Translations under genes and position numbers: made by a program
Part shown: piece after piece, positions 36,123 to 44,804 of the stretch
Layout of the letters: every line of letters starts with the position of its first letter
How positions within the stretch are numbered: position 1 is the stretch's first letter
The notes under the pieces: generated by a model
Told to the model about the DNA's origin: nothing
What the model saw: only the letters and a program-made list of their open reading frames with translations
Databases searched by the model: none
Source of the DNA: Parashewanella sp965200795
GTDB taxonomy: Bacteria > Pseudomonadota > Gammaproteobacteria > Enterobacterales > Shewanellaceae
Length of the DNA stretch: 64,000 bases
Assembly: GCA_965200795.1 (NCBI GenBank)
Contig: CBDAVB010000027.1
Coordinates: forward strand, 154,034-218,033
Direction of reading: 5' to 3'

Positions 36123-37952
36123 ATGACTTCACAGTTTGACGCTAAAGCATTTTTAAAAACAGTTTCAGATCAGTCCGGTGTTTATCGAATGTATGATGAC
36201 AAAGGTGAAGTCATTTATGTGGGCAAGGCCAAAGACTTAAAAAAACGACTGTCATCGTATTTTCGTAAAAACTTAACGAGTGTCAAAACCGCCGCTTTAG
36301 TCAGTCATATTGCCAATATTGATGTGACCGTTACTCACAGTGAGACAGACGCGCTGATCTTAGAGCATGATTATATTAAGCAATACATGCCTAAATATAA
36401 TGTGCTGTTACGAGATGATAAGTCTTATCCCTATATCTTTCTCAGCAATCATAAACACCCGAGGCTAGCTTATCACCGGGGCGCAAGGCGTGAAAAAGGC
36501 CGGTACTTCGGTCCGTTTCCGAATGGTGGTGCGGTAAGAGAGAGTCTGCATCTATTACAGAAAATTTTTCCTGTCCGGCAATGCGCGGATATCTACTATA
36601 AAGCTCGTTCACGTCCGTGCCTGCAATATCAGCTCAAGCGTTGCAGCGCTCCTTGTGTCGGTAAAATCAGTCCGCAAGATTATAAAGATCAGGTCAGATT
36701 GGTTGAGCTGTTCTTAAAGGGAAAAGATCAGCAAGTGATGGCAGATCTTGTCGCTAAGATGGAACAAGCCGCTGTCGGTCTGGAATATGAAAAAGCCGCG
36801 GTTTTTCGGGATCAAATAACGGCATTACGCAGAGTTGCCGAACAGCAGCAAGTGTCAGCGACTCAAGGTGACATGGATGCTGTTGGCGTGTCTTATATAA
36901 AAGGTATCGCTTGTTTCCATATTTTGTTTATTCGCAACGGTAAAGTTTTTGGTAGCAGAAGTTATTTTCCTGATGTTCCGAAAGAAACCTCAATTCAGGA
37001 AATCTTATATGCGTTTTTGAGTCAATATTATTTGAACTCAGATATTCAACGCACTGTACCTGGGGAGATTTTAGTTTCTGAAAGCCTGGACGAATACAAA
37101 GATATTGAGTCGGCCGTCAGCGCATGGGCAAACAGGAAAATCACCATCAAGTTTAATGTACGCGGTGACAGGTACAATTTTCTTAAATTAGCTCAAACCA
37201 ATGCCGTGAACGCAGTTCAAACTCGTTTGAGTCATAAAGATACCGTTTACCGACGTTTCACCTTATTGGAACAAACTCTAGAAACGACAAAACAAATCAG
37301 CCGTATGGAATGTTTTGATATTAGCCATACAATGGGAGAAAACACTGTTGCTTCGTGTGTTGTATTTAATCGTGAAGGCCCTGATAAAGCCGAATATCGA
37401 AAATACAATATCTCAAACATTACCCCCGGTGATGACTATGCCGCAATGTCGCAGGCGGTAAGCCGGCGTTTTGATAAGGTAACTGCTGATGCGAAAGTAC
37501 CGGATATTTTGTTCATTGACGGTGGTATTGGTCAGCTGCGATGCGCTCAAAAAATCGTTGATGAAAAATTTAATGAGTCAGATAAGGCTCCGACATTAAT
37601 CGGTGTAGCAAAAGGTGAGGGGCGTAAGCCCGGTCTGGAAACCATGATCTACGGCGGTTCGGAAATTGAATTTACCCTTAACGCTGACTCACCCGCACTT
37701 CATTTAATACAACACATTCGTGATGAATCACATCGATTTGCCATTACTGGTCACAGAGGAAAAAGGCAAAAAGCCAGAAGAACCTCTGCACTGGAAAATA
37801 TTCCTGGCGTCGGCCCTAAAAGGCGTAAAGCATTATTGCAATTTTTAGGAGGATTACAGGAAGTTAAGGGCGCAAGTGTGGCGGAGTTAACAAAAGTTCC
37901 CGGAATTAGCGCAGAAATGGCGCAAACTATCCATGACGCATTGCGGGGCTGA
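36123..37952 (+). CDS. uvrC: Excinuclease ABC subunit C
   Basis: 609 aa, normal length. The N-terminal GIY-YIG nuclease domain (SGVYRMYDDKGEVIYVGKAK) makes the 3-prime incision. The central UVR segment (residues about 205-240) binds UvrB, the RNase H-like domain (CFDISHTMGENTVASCVVF) makes the 5-prime incision, and the C-terminal helix-hairpin-helix (IPGVGPKRRKALL) binds DNA. It acts in nucleotide excision repair. It lies in one transcription unit with uvrY and probably pgsA. Confidence 0.97.
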   Translation: MTSQFDAKAFLKTVSDQSGVYRMYDDKGEVIYVGKAKDLKKRLSSYFRKNLTSVKTAALVSHIANIDVTVTHSETDALILEHDYIKQYMPKYNVLLRDDKSYPYIFLSNHKHPRLAYHRGARREKGRYFGPFPNGGAVRESLHLLQKIFPVRQCADIYYKARSRPCLQYQLKRCSAPCVGKISPQDYKDQVRLVELFLKGKDQQVMADLVAKMEQAAVGLEYEKAAVFRDQITALRRVAEQQQVSATQGDMDAVGVSYIKGIACFHILFIRNGKVFGSRSYFPDVPKETSIQEILYAFLSQYYLNSDIQRTVPGEILVSESLDEYKDIESAVSAWANRKITIKFNVRGDRYNFLKLAQTNAVNAVQTRLSHKDTVYRRFTLLEQTLETTKQISRMECFDISHTMGENTVASCVVFNREGPDKAEYRKYNISNITPGDDYAAMSQAVSRRFDKVTADAKVPDILFIDGGIGQLRCAQKIVDEKFNESDKAPTLIGVAKGEGRKPGLETMIYGGSEIEFTLNADSPALHLIQHIRDESHRFAITGHRGKRQKARRTSALENIPGVGPKRRKALLQFLGGLQEVKGASVAELTKVPGISAEMAQTIHDALRG

Positions 37953-37999
37953 TGAAAATCAGGCAAGATTGCAATAACTTTCAAACTAGTGAGTTAATA

Positions 38000-38548
38000 A
38001 TGCCGTTTAATCTACCAATAGCTCTGACACTTTTCAGATTATTCCTGGTTCCTGTCTTCATCGTACTGTTTTATTTACCTTTCGCATGGGCGCCGTTTGT
38101 GGCGGCATTCGCGTTTTGGCTTGCGGCAATTACCGATGCGTTAGACGGGTATGCGGCAAGAAAACTAAATCAATCAACACGTTTTGGCGCCTTTCTTGAC
38201 CCTGTAGCCGATAAGTTAATGGTGGCATTAGCTTTAGTGTTACTTGTAGGGCAGTATTCTTCTATTTGGTTAACCATTCCCGCTCTAATTATGATCGGCA
38301 GAGAAATCGTAATCTCAGCACTACGGGAATGGATGGCAGAAATTGGAAAGAGAGGCGTTGTCGCGGTTTCATGGATAGGAAAATACAAAACGGCATTTCA
38401 GATGTTAGCCATCATAGGTTTGATCTGGAAATATAACGAATTCATGATTTATTCAGCTTATGCGCTCCTCTATGTAGCGGCCGCACTAACATTCTGGTCG
38501 ATGCTTTCTTATATCACGGCGGCATGGAAAGATCTCATCGCTGAATAG
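38000..38548 (+). CDS. pgsA: CDP-diacylglycerol-glycerol-3-phosphate 3-phosphatidyltransferase
   Basis: 182 aa, inner membrane, four to five membrane segments. The CDP-alcohol phosphotransferase motif is complete: DALDGYAAR, then GAFLDPVADK. It commits CDP-diacylglycerol to phosphatidylglycerol. The ATG at 38000 (MPFNLPIALTLFR) matches E. coli PgsA. A longer frame from 37952 overlaps the uvrC stop but adds a hydrophilic tail not seen in the family. Confidence 0.96.
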   Translation: MPFNLPIALTLFRLFLVPVFIVLFYLPFAWAPFVAAFAFWLAAITDALDGYAARKLNQSTRFGAFLDPVADKLMVALALVLLVGQYSSIWLTIPALIMIGREIVISALREWMAEIGKRGVVAVSWIGKYKTAFQMLAIIGLIWKYNEFMIYSAYALLYVAAALTFWSMLSYITAAWKDLIAE

Positions 38549-38655
38549 ATTCAATAAGCCGTCGGCTAAAATGTTTTTTTATCTGCATAAAACCTTCATA
38601 TCCGTCACTTGAGTTTACTATTTGCTCACTTAGCTTCATTTACGAAAAACAGTTA

Positions 38656-38683
38656 TTGACTACATCAACGAAATCCGTAGAAT
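38656..38683 (+). promoter_or_regulatory. Promoter of the tRNA cluster
   Basis: TTGACT at 38656-38661 and TAGAAT at 38678-38683 with a 16-base spacer, followed by a C-rich discriminator, lie about 55 bases before the first tRNA. This form is usual for stable-RNA promoters under stringent control. Confidence 0.6.
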
Positions 38684-38739
38684 TCGTCCCCGTAGTCAGG
38701 AACAAGTCAACCGCTCGCTGATTACTAAGAGGTTAAAAA

Positions 38740-38815
38740 GCGACATTAGCTCAGTTGGTAGAGCGATACCTTGCCAAGGTATAGGTCATCGGTTCGAACC
38801 CGATATGTCGCTCCA
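38740..38815 (+). tRNA. tRNA-Gly (GCC)
   Basis: A 76-nt cloverleaf starting GCGACATTAGCTCAG, with anticodon loop CTTGCCAAG, T-arm GGTTCGAACCC and an encoded CCA end. Confidence 0.97.
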
Positions 38816-38824
38816 AGTTTCAAA

Positions 38825-38898
38825 GGCGCGATGGCAGAATGGCTATGCTGCGGATTGCAAATCCGTCGATCTCGGTTCGACTCCGGGTCGCGCCTCCA
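38825..38898 (+). tRNA. tRNA-Cys (GCA)
   Basis: A 74-nt cloverleaf starting GGCGCGATGGCAGAATG, with anticodon loop GATTGCAAATC, T-arm GGTTCGACTCC and an encoded CCA. It lies 9 bases after tRNA-Gly. Confidence 0.97.
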
Positions 38899-38931
38899 CG
38901 TTATGCGGAACGTAACGTTCACACTCAAGAT

Positions 38932-39018
38932 GCCCGAGTGGTGGAATCGGTAGACACAAGGGATTTAAAATCCCTCGCTGGTAACAGCGTGCCAGTTCAA
39001 GTCTGGCCTCGGGTACCA
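38932..39018 (+). tRNA. tRNA-Leu (TAA)
   Basis: An 87-nt class II tRNA with a long variable arm, starting GCCCGAGTGGTGGAATCGG, anticodon loop GATTTAAAATC, T-arm GTTCAAGTC and an encoded CCA. The first base pair is G-U as in the E. coli homologue. It is last in the Gly-Cys-Leu cluster. Confidence 0.97.
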
Positions 39019-39141
39019 TTTCTTATATTTCTATTCAATATTTGTTATTCCAAATAAATTGCGACATTATTCGCATCCTGTTTTAGTTTAGAGATTCAAT
39101 ACCTTATTTTGTTCGGTTCTAAATGCCGTAGAGGAGTCAAA

Positions 39142-39624
39142 ATGAATCTAAAATCCAAGAAAGCACTTGCCGCAGTCGGTGCCGTAGTTCTCTCTCCACT
39201 AACGTTAGCAAATGCTAATCATTTTGGTTTCAGCCAGTTACATCAAGGCTATCAGATTGCTGATAGCCGTTCGTCAGGAGGCTCAGATAAATCCCATGAT
39301 GGCAAATGCGGCCAAGGTAAATGTGGCGGTAAAAAAGCCCATGAAGGAAACTGCGGCGGCAAGATGAGTCAAGAAGGAAAGTGTGGTGAAGGTCGTTGCG
39401 GATCAAATCGAAAAACGCATCAAGGCAAATGCGGCGAAGGTAAATGCGGGCAAGGACTTAAAGGTGATAAGGAAGGCAAGTGCGGAGGCTCTAAGGCTCA
39501 CGAAGGAAATTGTGGCGGTAGGATGAGTCAGGAAGGGAAATGCGGGGAAGGTCGCTGTGGAGCCAAACGCAAAGCGCATGATGGAAAATGCGGGGAAGGT
39601 AAGTGTGGTATTAGCCAATTGTGA
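39142..39624 (+). CDS. HvfA-like Cys/Gly-rich secreted precursor peptide
   Basis: 160 aa. A Sec signal peptide (LAAVGAVVLSPLTLANA) is followed by NHFGFSQLHQGY and then a low-complexity region with 13 cysteines in GKCG, GRCG and GNCG units, including EGKCGEGRCG and HDGKCGEGKCG. A block of about 49 residues is tandemly duplicated. EGKCGEGKCG repeats are the mark of HvfA-type precursors, whose Cys residues are converted to oxazolone and thioamide by a DUF692 (MNIO) enzyme and partner and which bind copper or other metals. No such enzyme is encoded in the window. GAGGAG precedes the ATG. A simple metal-binding or structural role is the alternative. Confidence 0.7.
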   Translation: MNLKSKKALAAVGAVVLSPLTLANANHFGFSQLHQGYQIADSRSSGGSDKSHDGKCGQGKCGGKKAHEGNCGGKMSQEGKCGEGRCGSNRKTHQGKCGEGKCGQGLKGDKEGKCGGSKAHEGNCGGRMSQEGKCGEGRCGAKRKAHDGKCGEGKCGISQL

Positions 39625-39807
39625 ATCTGGTAGAAACAGCTTCAATTCGTCTCAGAAAAATACAAACCTAGTACCATGCGGCACATAAGTTATGATTGAC
39701 TGAGCTTGGCGTAAGTTTAGTAAATTTTTCTCTTGCGCCATCCACATCAAACATCCACCTGATACTTGCTTTACCTCTTTAACAGAAGAAGATTTAAGAG
39801 CTTTAAC

Positions 39808-41100
39808 GGTAGTGTTTAGAAATCTGTGTCATTTCGGTAAAATGTCAAAAACAGGAATGACATAATGACTCAAAATTTCGATTTCAATAAAGCTTTAGAA
39901 CAACTTCAATCAGGTAAAGGTTTAACTGGTGCGGATGGTGTTCTCACCCCTTTAATCAAACAACTAACAGAAGCAGCGCTTAAAGCAGAACTTGATCAAC
40001 ATTTAGACTCAGATCTTGAGCCCAATCGAAGAAATGGTTTTAGTAAAAAAACCGTTAAATCTTCAGTTGGCGAATTTGAGTTAGAAACGCCAAGAGACAG
40101 AGCCGGCAACTTTGAGCCTCAGCTTGTCAAAAAAAATCAAACTAAGCTCTCTGATGAAATTGATCGTAAGATTTTGTCAATGTTTTCAATGGGTATGAGT
40201 TATCGTGATATCAAATCTCATGTGGCTGATTTGTATGGTTTAGAGCTTTCAGAAGCCAGTTTGACGGCTGTGACCGATCAGCTTATTCCTCAGCTCAAAG
40301 AATGGCAGCAACGCAGTTTAGACGAGGTCTATCCAATTATTTGGCTGGATGCGATTCACTATAAAGTCAAAGACAATGGTCGCTATGTCAGTAAGGCTAT
40401 TTACACGATTCTAGGCGTTAATCTCGAAGGTAAGAAAGAGTTACTTGGCCTGTATCTTTCAGAGTCAGAAGGTGCTAATTATTGGCTTTCGGTACTGACC
40501 GATCTTCATAATCGTGGTGTTAAGGATATCTTAATTGCTTGTGTTGACGGGTTAAACGGTTTTCCTGAAGCTATTGCCAGCATTTACCCGGAGACAGAAG
40601 TTCAGCTTTGCGTAATTCATCAGGTACGCAACTCAATGAAGTATGTGGCATCTAAGCATCAAAAGGCGTTTATGGCTGATTTAAAGCCGGTTTACAGAGC
40701 GACAAGTAAATCGGCTGCTGAAACGGCTTTAGATGAGCTGGAAAACAAATGGGGTAGCCAGTATCCAATCGTTATCGACTCTTGGCGCAGAAAGTGGGAG
40801 AACTTGTCCGTTTACTTCAAATATCCAGAATATGTACGTCGAGTGATTTACACGACCAATGCGATTGAAGCCGTACATCGCCAGTTTAGGAAACTCACCA
40901 AAACAAAAGGGGCATTTCCAAATGAAAACAGCTTGCTAAAATTGCTTTATGCGGGAATATTGAATGCCTCTAAAAAGTGGACAATGCCAGTCCAAAATTG
41001 GAGGCTAGCATTGTCACAATTTGCAATCCATTTTGAAGGCAGATTGGATAACGTATTAGAAATTTAGAATTTAGGCTGACACAGAATTTTGAACGCCCTC
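39808..41100 (+). mobile_element. IS256-family insertion sequence
   Basis: Imperfect 24-bp inverted repeats (39808-39831 and 41077-41100, sharing CTGTGTCA at their inner ends) are flanked by an exact 8-bp duplication GCTTTAAC (39800-39807 and 41101-41108). Length 1293 bp. It lies 183 bases after the HvfA-like gene. Confidence 0.9.
39865..41067 (+). CDS. IS256-family (mutator) transposase
   Basis: 400 aa, intact. The DDE residues are in IIWLDAIHYKVKDNGR, ACVDGLNGFPEAI and TTNAIEAVHRQFRKL, and the IHQVRNSMKYV segment is the standard mutator-family signature. It makes copy-out or cut-and-paste transposition of its element possible. The ATG lies 57 bases inside the left end. Confidence 0.96.
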   Translation: MTQNFDFNKALEQLQSGKGLTGADGVLTPLIKQLTEAALKAELDQHLDSDLEPNRRNGFSKKTVKSSVGEFELETPRDRAGNFEPQLVKKNQTKLSDEIDRKILSMFSMGMSYRDIKSHVADLYGLELSEASLTAVTDQLIPQLKEWQQRSLDEVYPIIWLDAIHYKVKDNGRYVSKAIYTILGVNLEGKKELLGLYLSESEGANYWLSVLTDLHNRGVKDILIACVDGLNGFPEAIASIYPETEVQLCVIHQVRNSMKYVASKHQKAFMADLKPVYRATSKSAAETALDELENKWGSQYPIVIDSWRRKWENLSVYFKYPEYVRRVIYTTNAIEAVHRQFRKLTKTKGAFPNENSLLKLLYAGILNASKKWTMPVQNWRLALSQFAIHFEGRLDNVLEI

Positions 41101-41222
41101 GCTTTAACTCCCCTTATTTACGCTCACATTAATCTTTATGGTATTTTTGAGTTAGAATAACAATCTTCCAATACACCGTTTCAAAGCTGATATAAACTCC
41201 GGAGCCATCAACGATGAGCTTA

Positions 41223-42944
41223 TCAGGGGCTGATGTATTTGACTAAGGAAATACCGAATTTTGTTAAAGATCCATGCGCAGGCGATGCTAAATCGTAGTA
41301 TTGTATCCGGCTTTTACCGGCATGTTTTTTCAATAAATCATCACAAAAACTATGCATTTCTATGCTTGATAAATCGGTAAAGCGTAATCTATCCCAGTTA
41401 AGATGCAGCGGCCCTGATTCCTGTAGATCTATGTAATTATAAAGTGTTTCATAATCCGTGTGAGGGATCCGGTAATTGATCGACATTTTCAATATTTCTG
41501 TCTGTCCGAGTGTTCCGGACTCAGGTAAAATTCGATGAAGGAGACCTCGCTTTTCTACCCTTTCAAGTGTTTCTGACAATTCTCGTAATGGCGGAAACAT
41601 ATCAGAACCCCTTTTAACGGACCAAACCATCTTCATACACAAGGCGGCACCGCCAGGTGTCGCAGCCAGGCTTTCAAGATCTTTTATTTGTAAATAAACC
41701 CGTGTGTTACGCCACCCATTTGTCGCCTTCACTGTGTTTTTGAATGAAACCTTTTCTCCGTCAGATAAATAATAACGGATCTGATTTTTAAGCTGCTTTG
41801 CGGTTTCAGGAGTTATGCGTGTGTTACACACTACACTATTAACTAACTCAATACTTCTCTTTTGCTGCGGCACTTCGTCTAAATACGTAAGGCAGTGACT
41901 AATTTTGCTGTTGTCTCTGTTTCGGTTAAGGTTGAACGTATTCACATCGCTCACCGTCAAGCGGTATTGCCCCTCAACTGTTTGTTCACAAATTACCCCG
42001 TCCGGAATCCATTTATTTTTTCGCATGGTATTAATCTGTTGAATAGTACAGCGAGTCATTTCTATTTTTTCTTGTGGAGTCAATTGGTTAATAAACTTAG
42101 TGAACTGTTGGATCTTGTCAGATTTCAAAGCCTCCGCTCTATCAGTCACGACAAACCTGAATCGGCTGTCTGCCTGCGAACTAACTGATATGCCGGGAGG
42201 TATCACACCCTGTTCCTTAAACCGGCACATTACCACCGCTGTCATATCTAAATATTCTAACTTAGTGAGCGCTTCCGATCCGCTTAAGACTGGTTGATGA
42301 ACGGAATCAAAGAATGTTTCTACACAGTTATTATCACCGAAAAAATACTCTTCATTCTCATGGTGATCAAAATGAGTCCCCCAATCAGGATGCGCTGTAT
42401 TGTAAACAAATTTCGGAAGCGCGACTGACATGTCATGAGCCCTTGCGCATATGGCGAGTTTTTCATCTTCAGAATAGTGATGTTTTAGAACACAACCCCT
42501 CGCCACCACTTCAGAATCATTCTGCCAACCAGACGGCTCCATTGTTAACGGAGGATTTTTACGTCTGAATTTAAGTAAAAAACCACCAATCTCAAAGTGT
42601 TTAAAAACCCCGTCGGTTTCATCTTCGGGGTTTATGTCAATATTCGGAGTACATTCAGATGAAGTAAACGCCATTTGCTCTGTTGTCGGCTCGCATTCTG
42701 AACATGTGAATAACCCGTCAATAGTGCCAGTCGAATGACGACGTTTCAATAACGTATTGTACTCAGCGGCGTGTTGCATATGCGAGAAGACTAAACAAGG
42801 TTCTTGTTTATTATCAGATACCTGATAGATATTATCTTTAATCGTTAGCTCTGCGTTTTTGCTGTTAGATAACGGATAGCACAAGGGGGCTGTTTGTCTT
42901 AGCATCATTTCTGAGAGGGAGATCTGTGCGTTTGCCATCATCAT
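41223..42944 (-). CDS. Uncharacterised 573-aa protein
   Basis: I do not recognise this protein. It has no signal peptide or membrane segment. It has a Cys-containing segment near residues 80-100 (LFTCSECEPTTEQ and SSEC), a His/Asp-rich stretch near 190-210 (HPDWGTHFDHHENEEYFFG) and otherwise mixed helices. It starts with three Met codons and no clear ribosome-binding site. It stands alone between IS256 and an IS3 remnant. The size, orphan nature and cytosolic look resemble the ankyrin and protease-like proteins elsewhere in the window, but nothing shows that it is secreted. Confidence 0.65.
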   Translation of the reverse strand: MMMANAQISLSEMMLRQTAPLCYPLSNSKNAELTIKDNIYQVSDNKQEPCLVFSHMQHAAEYNTLLKRRHSTGTIDGLFTCSECEPTTEQMAFTSSECTPNIDINPEDETDGVFKHFEIGGFLLKFRRKNPPLTMEPSGWQNDSEVVARGCVLKHHYSEDEKLAICARAHDMSVALPKFVYNTAHPDWGTHFDHHENEEYFFGDNNCVETFFDSVHQPVLSGSEALTKLEYLDMTAVVMCRFKEQGVIPPGISVSSQADSRFRFVVTDRAEALKSDKIQQFTKFINQLTPQEKIEMTRCTIQQINTMRKNKWIPDGVICEQTVEGQYRLTVSDVNTFNLNRNRDNSKISHCLTYLDEVPQQKRSIELVNSVVCNTRITPETAKQLKNQIRYYLSDGEKVSFKNTVKATNGWRNTRVYLQIKDLESLAATPGGAALCMKMVWSVKRGSDMFPPLRELSETLERVEKRGLLHRILPESGTLGQTEILKMSINYRIPHTDYETLYNYIDLQESGPLHLNWDRLRFTDLSSIEMHSFCDDLLKKHAGKSRIQYYDLASPAHGSLTKFGISLVKYISP

Positions 42945-43227
42945 AAAATTAATTATTGACTTGTGATATGAAAATACACAAAACTTGCCAAATAAAGCTA
43001 ATATTATTTCCTTATTTAGTATAAATGTTCGGGGATTGATTTAAGGCAGGGGGTGTATAAAATTAAAGTAGGATATACGGCAACGCCGTTTGCTAATATT
43101 TCATTAATCCAGATGTTTACTGTGATGAGCAGCTGCGAGAAGAGCTTTTCCCGGAGGCTTTATTTACTGCCTCGAGTCAGGTTTGTGATCAATTATGAAA
43201 GTATGAAGTTATCAATAACTCCCATAA

Positions 43228-43533
43228 TGCCATGAACGTGAACGTCAAATACAGCACCCAAGTCAATTCACCAGCCACAGACTTCCTGAAACGTTCAGAA
43301 ATCAACGTCAGTATGGTTAGTAAAGGTCGCTGGATAGATATGTTTTCATCGAGCGTTTATGGCGTAGCGTGAAATACGAAGAGGTTTATCTTAAAGCTTA
43401 CAACACAACGAGAGAAGCAGAGCAAGAAATCGGGAGATATTTTCGATTTTACAATGAAGAATGTTGCCATCTAGCGCTTGATGAGCAAACACCGAATCAG
43501 GTTTATTTAGCCAATCAAAAATCGGCAGCCTGA
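43228..43533 (+). pseudogene. IS3-family OrfB transposase, C-terminal remnant
   Basis: Fragments in shifting frames read SKGRWID, then VFIERLWRSVKYEEVYLKAY and FYNEECCHLALDEQTPNQVY, ending at TGA 43531. This is the end of the integrase domain of IS3-family OrfB. At least two frameshifts and the absence of the N-terminus show it is dead. Confidence 0.8.
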
Positions 43534-43693
43534 GTTTAGAGATCTTTCATCTTAAAGATTTAAAGATTTGTTTTAAAGATCGGGTACAGCATAAACCGCC
43601 GAACGGAAATCATTTATGGTTCGTACAATGTATATTATGTTAAATTGCTAGCATCTGTTATTTACTGCATCAAATATGTAAAAGATCATTCAT

Positions 43694-44802
43694 AGGACTT
43701 ACGCATTGATGGCACTGTGCAATTTTGGTAAGAGTGGCTCTTTGCCTTTCGCAAAATGTTCAATGAAAGCGCCAACAACATCTTTAAGCAGTTCACGTTG
43801 GTGCTGATAAATATTGGTGAACTCTTGCGCTATCTGCATTTTTTGGAGATAAACAAAACTCAAAATGCTTGAGAAGATGTGATTTCGTACTGGTCGCTCA
43901 CTACGCACTTGAAAATGCTCAATATGACAAACTTGCTTGATTGCTCTGTGATATTGTTCAATTTGCCAGTGTTGATCATGAATGGTTTTAAAGTCATCAT
44001 GCTGAAAAGGTTCTTCCTCTGGCAAGTAAACCACGTAGTAGCGATGCTGGTCTTTTAGCGTCGTTCTAAACAACCTGACCTTGCCAAAATCTTTAAGCCA
44101 AACCTCCAAACCGTCACAAGGAACGTCAAGGTGCTGAATTTGCAGCCATTGGCCTTTTTCCTGCGATACTGTTCTGTTTTTCTCGACAGCAAACATGAAT
44201 CCTGTCTGATGGTTTTTAATCGTCTTCAGATTCCTGACGCAGCTGTACCAAGAGTCTCCCGTTACAAACTTTGGCTTGAGTCCACAATCCAGTACTTCTG
44301 CCAGCATTTCACGAAAATAGTCATTTTTAGTCTTGCCTTCGGATTTATCGCATATCCTGTAATTGACGGGCATATGGCGACCAGTCATGTCGGTGTAATA
44401 AAGGGTTACGAGGTTAATCCCTTTGACTGCTCGATGGTGTTTCCCTGACCAAAAATGACTCACCAGTTCTACGTGATGACTGTAAGGTTTATCAAGTACG
44501 CTATCATCAACACTCAAAGTACCACCAACAAGACATAGATCTTGAGCGGCTTCATCAAATAAGTCTTTCGGTTGATAATCTTCACGGTGAAGAAAGCGGT
44601 TAACGCTATCGTGAGAGATAACCGTCACTTCTGCCAATCTTGTGCATGTTGATGATCTTGGCTCACTTATCAAAAATCCCATGTATTGCGGAAGAGTACA
44701 TCTGGCTGTCGTTGGGCGAGTAGTTTTTCTCACTTCCATCCCTGAAAATGATCATTTTACCCGATATCAAATTTTAAAACACTCTGTCAATGCGTAAGTC
44801 CT
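43694..44802 (-). mobile_element. IS701-like insertion sequence, copy 1
   Basis: Perfect 16-bp inverted repeats AGGACTTACGCATTGA at 43694-43709 and its complement at 44787-44802 are flanked by ATTCAT on both sides (43688-43693 and 44803-44808). It is 1109 bp long. The duplication contains the stop codon of the LysP-like gene, which is therefore preserved. Copy 2 is at 52922-54030 in the same orientation. Confidence 0.88.
43699..44739 (-). CDS. IS701-family transposase
   Basis: 346 aa, intact. It has the DDE-type motifs TLSVDDSVLDKPYS (first Asp), FVTGDSWYSCVRNLK (second Asp) and HWQIEQYHRAIKQ (Glu), with the SGKHHRAVKGINLVTLYY segment typical of IS701/IS4-like enzymes. The assignment to IS701 within the wider IS4-like group is from motif memory. 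It is the probable source of copy 2, which carries a nonsense mutation. Confidence 0.88.
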   Translation of the reverse strand: MEVRKTTRPTTARCTLPQYMGFLISEPRSSTCTRLAEVTVISHDSVNRFLHREDYQPKDLFDEAAQDLCLVGGTLSVDDSVLDKPYSHHVELVSHFWSGKHHRAVKGINLVTLYYTDMTGRHMPVNYRICDKSEGKTKNDYFREMLAEVLDCGLKPKFVTGDSWYSCVRNLKTIKNHQTGFMFAVEKNRTVSQEKGQWLQIQHLDVPCDGLEVWLKDFGKVRLFRTTLKDQHRYYVVYLPEEEPFQHDDFKTIHDQHWQIEQYHRAIKQVCHIEHFQVRSERPVRNHIFSSILSFVYLQKMQIAQEFTNIYQHQRELLKDVVGAFIEHFAKGKEPLLPKLHSAINA

Positions 44803-44804
44803 AT

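Noticed and set aside
37952..37999. N-terminal extension of PgsA to the ATG overlapping the uvrC stop
   Set aside because: The added 16 hydrophilic residues are absent from PgsA homologues, whose start matches the ATG at 38000.
38746..39057. Small reading frames over the tRNA cluster on both strands
   Set aside because: They lie on three clear tRNA genes and have no coding evidence.
39280..39615. Short tandem-like units rich in GGCAAATGCGG that might be taken for a repeat array
   Set aside because: They are codons of the Gly-Lys-Cys-Gly units of the HvfA-like gene, in one continuous frame with a signal peptide and good ribosome-binding site.
39403..39645. Antisense 80-codon frame opposite the HvfA-like gene
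   Set aside because: It is a by-product of the repetitive composition of the sense gene.
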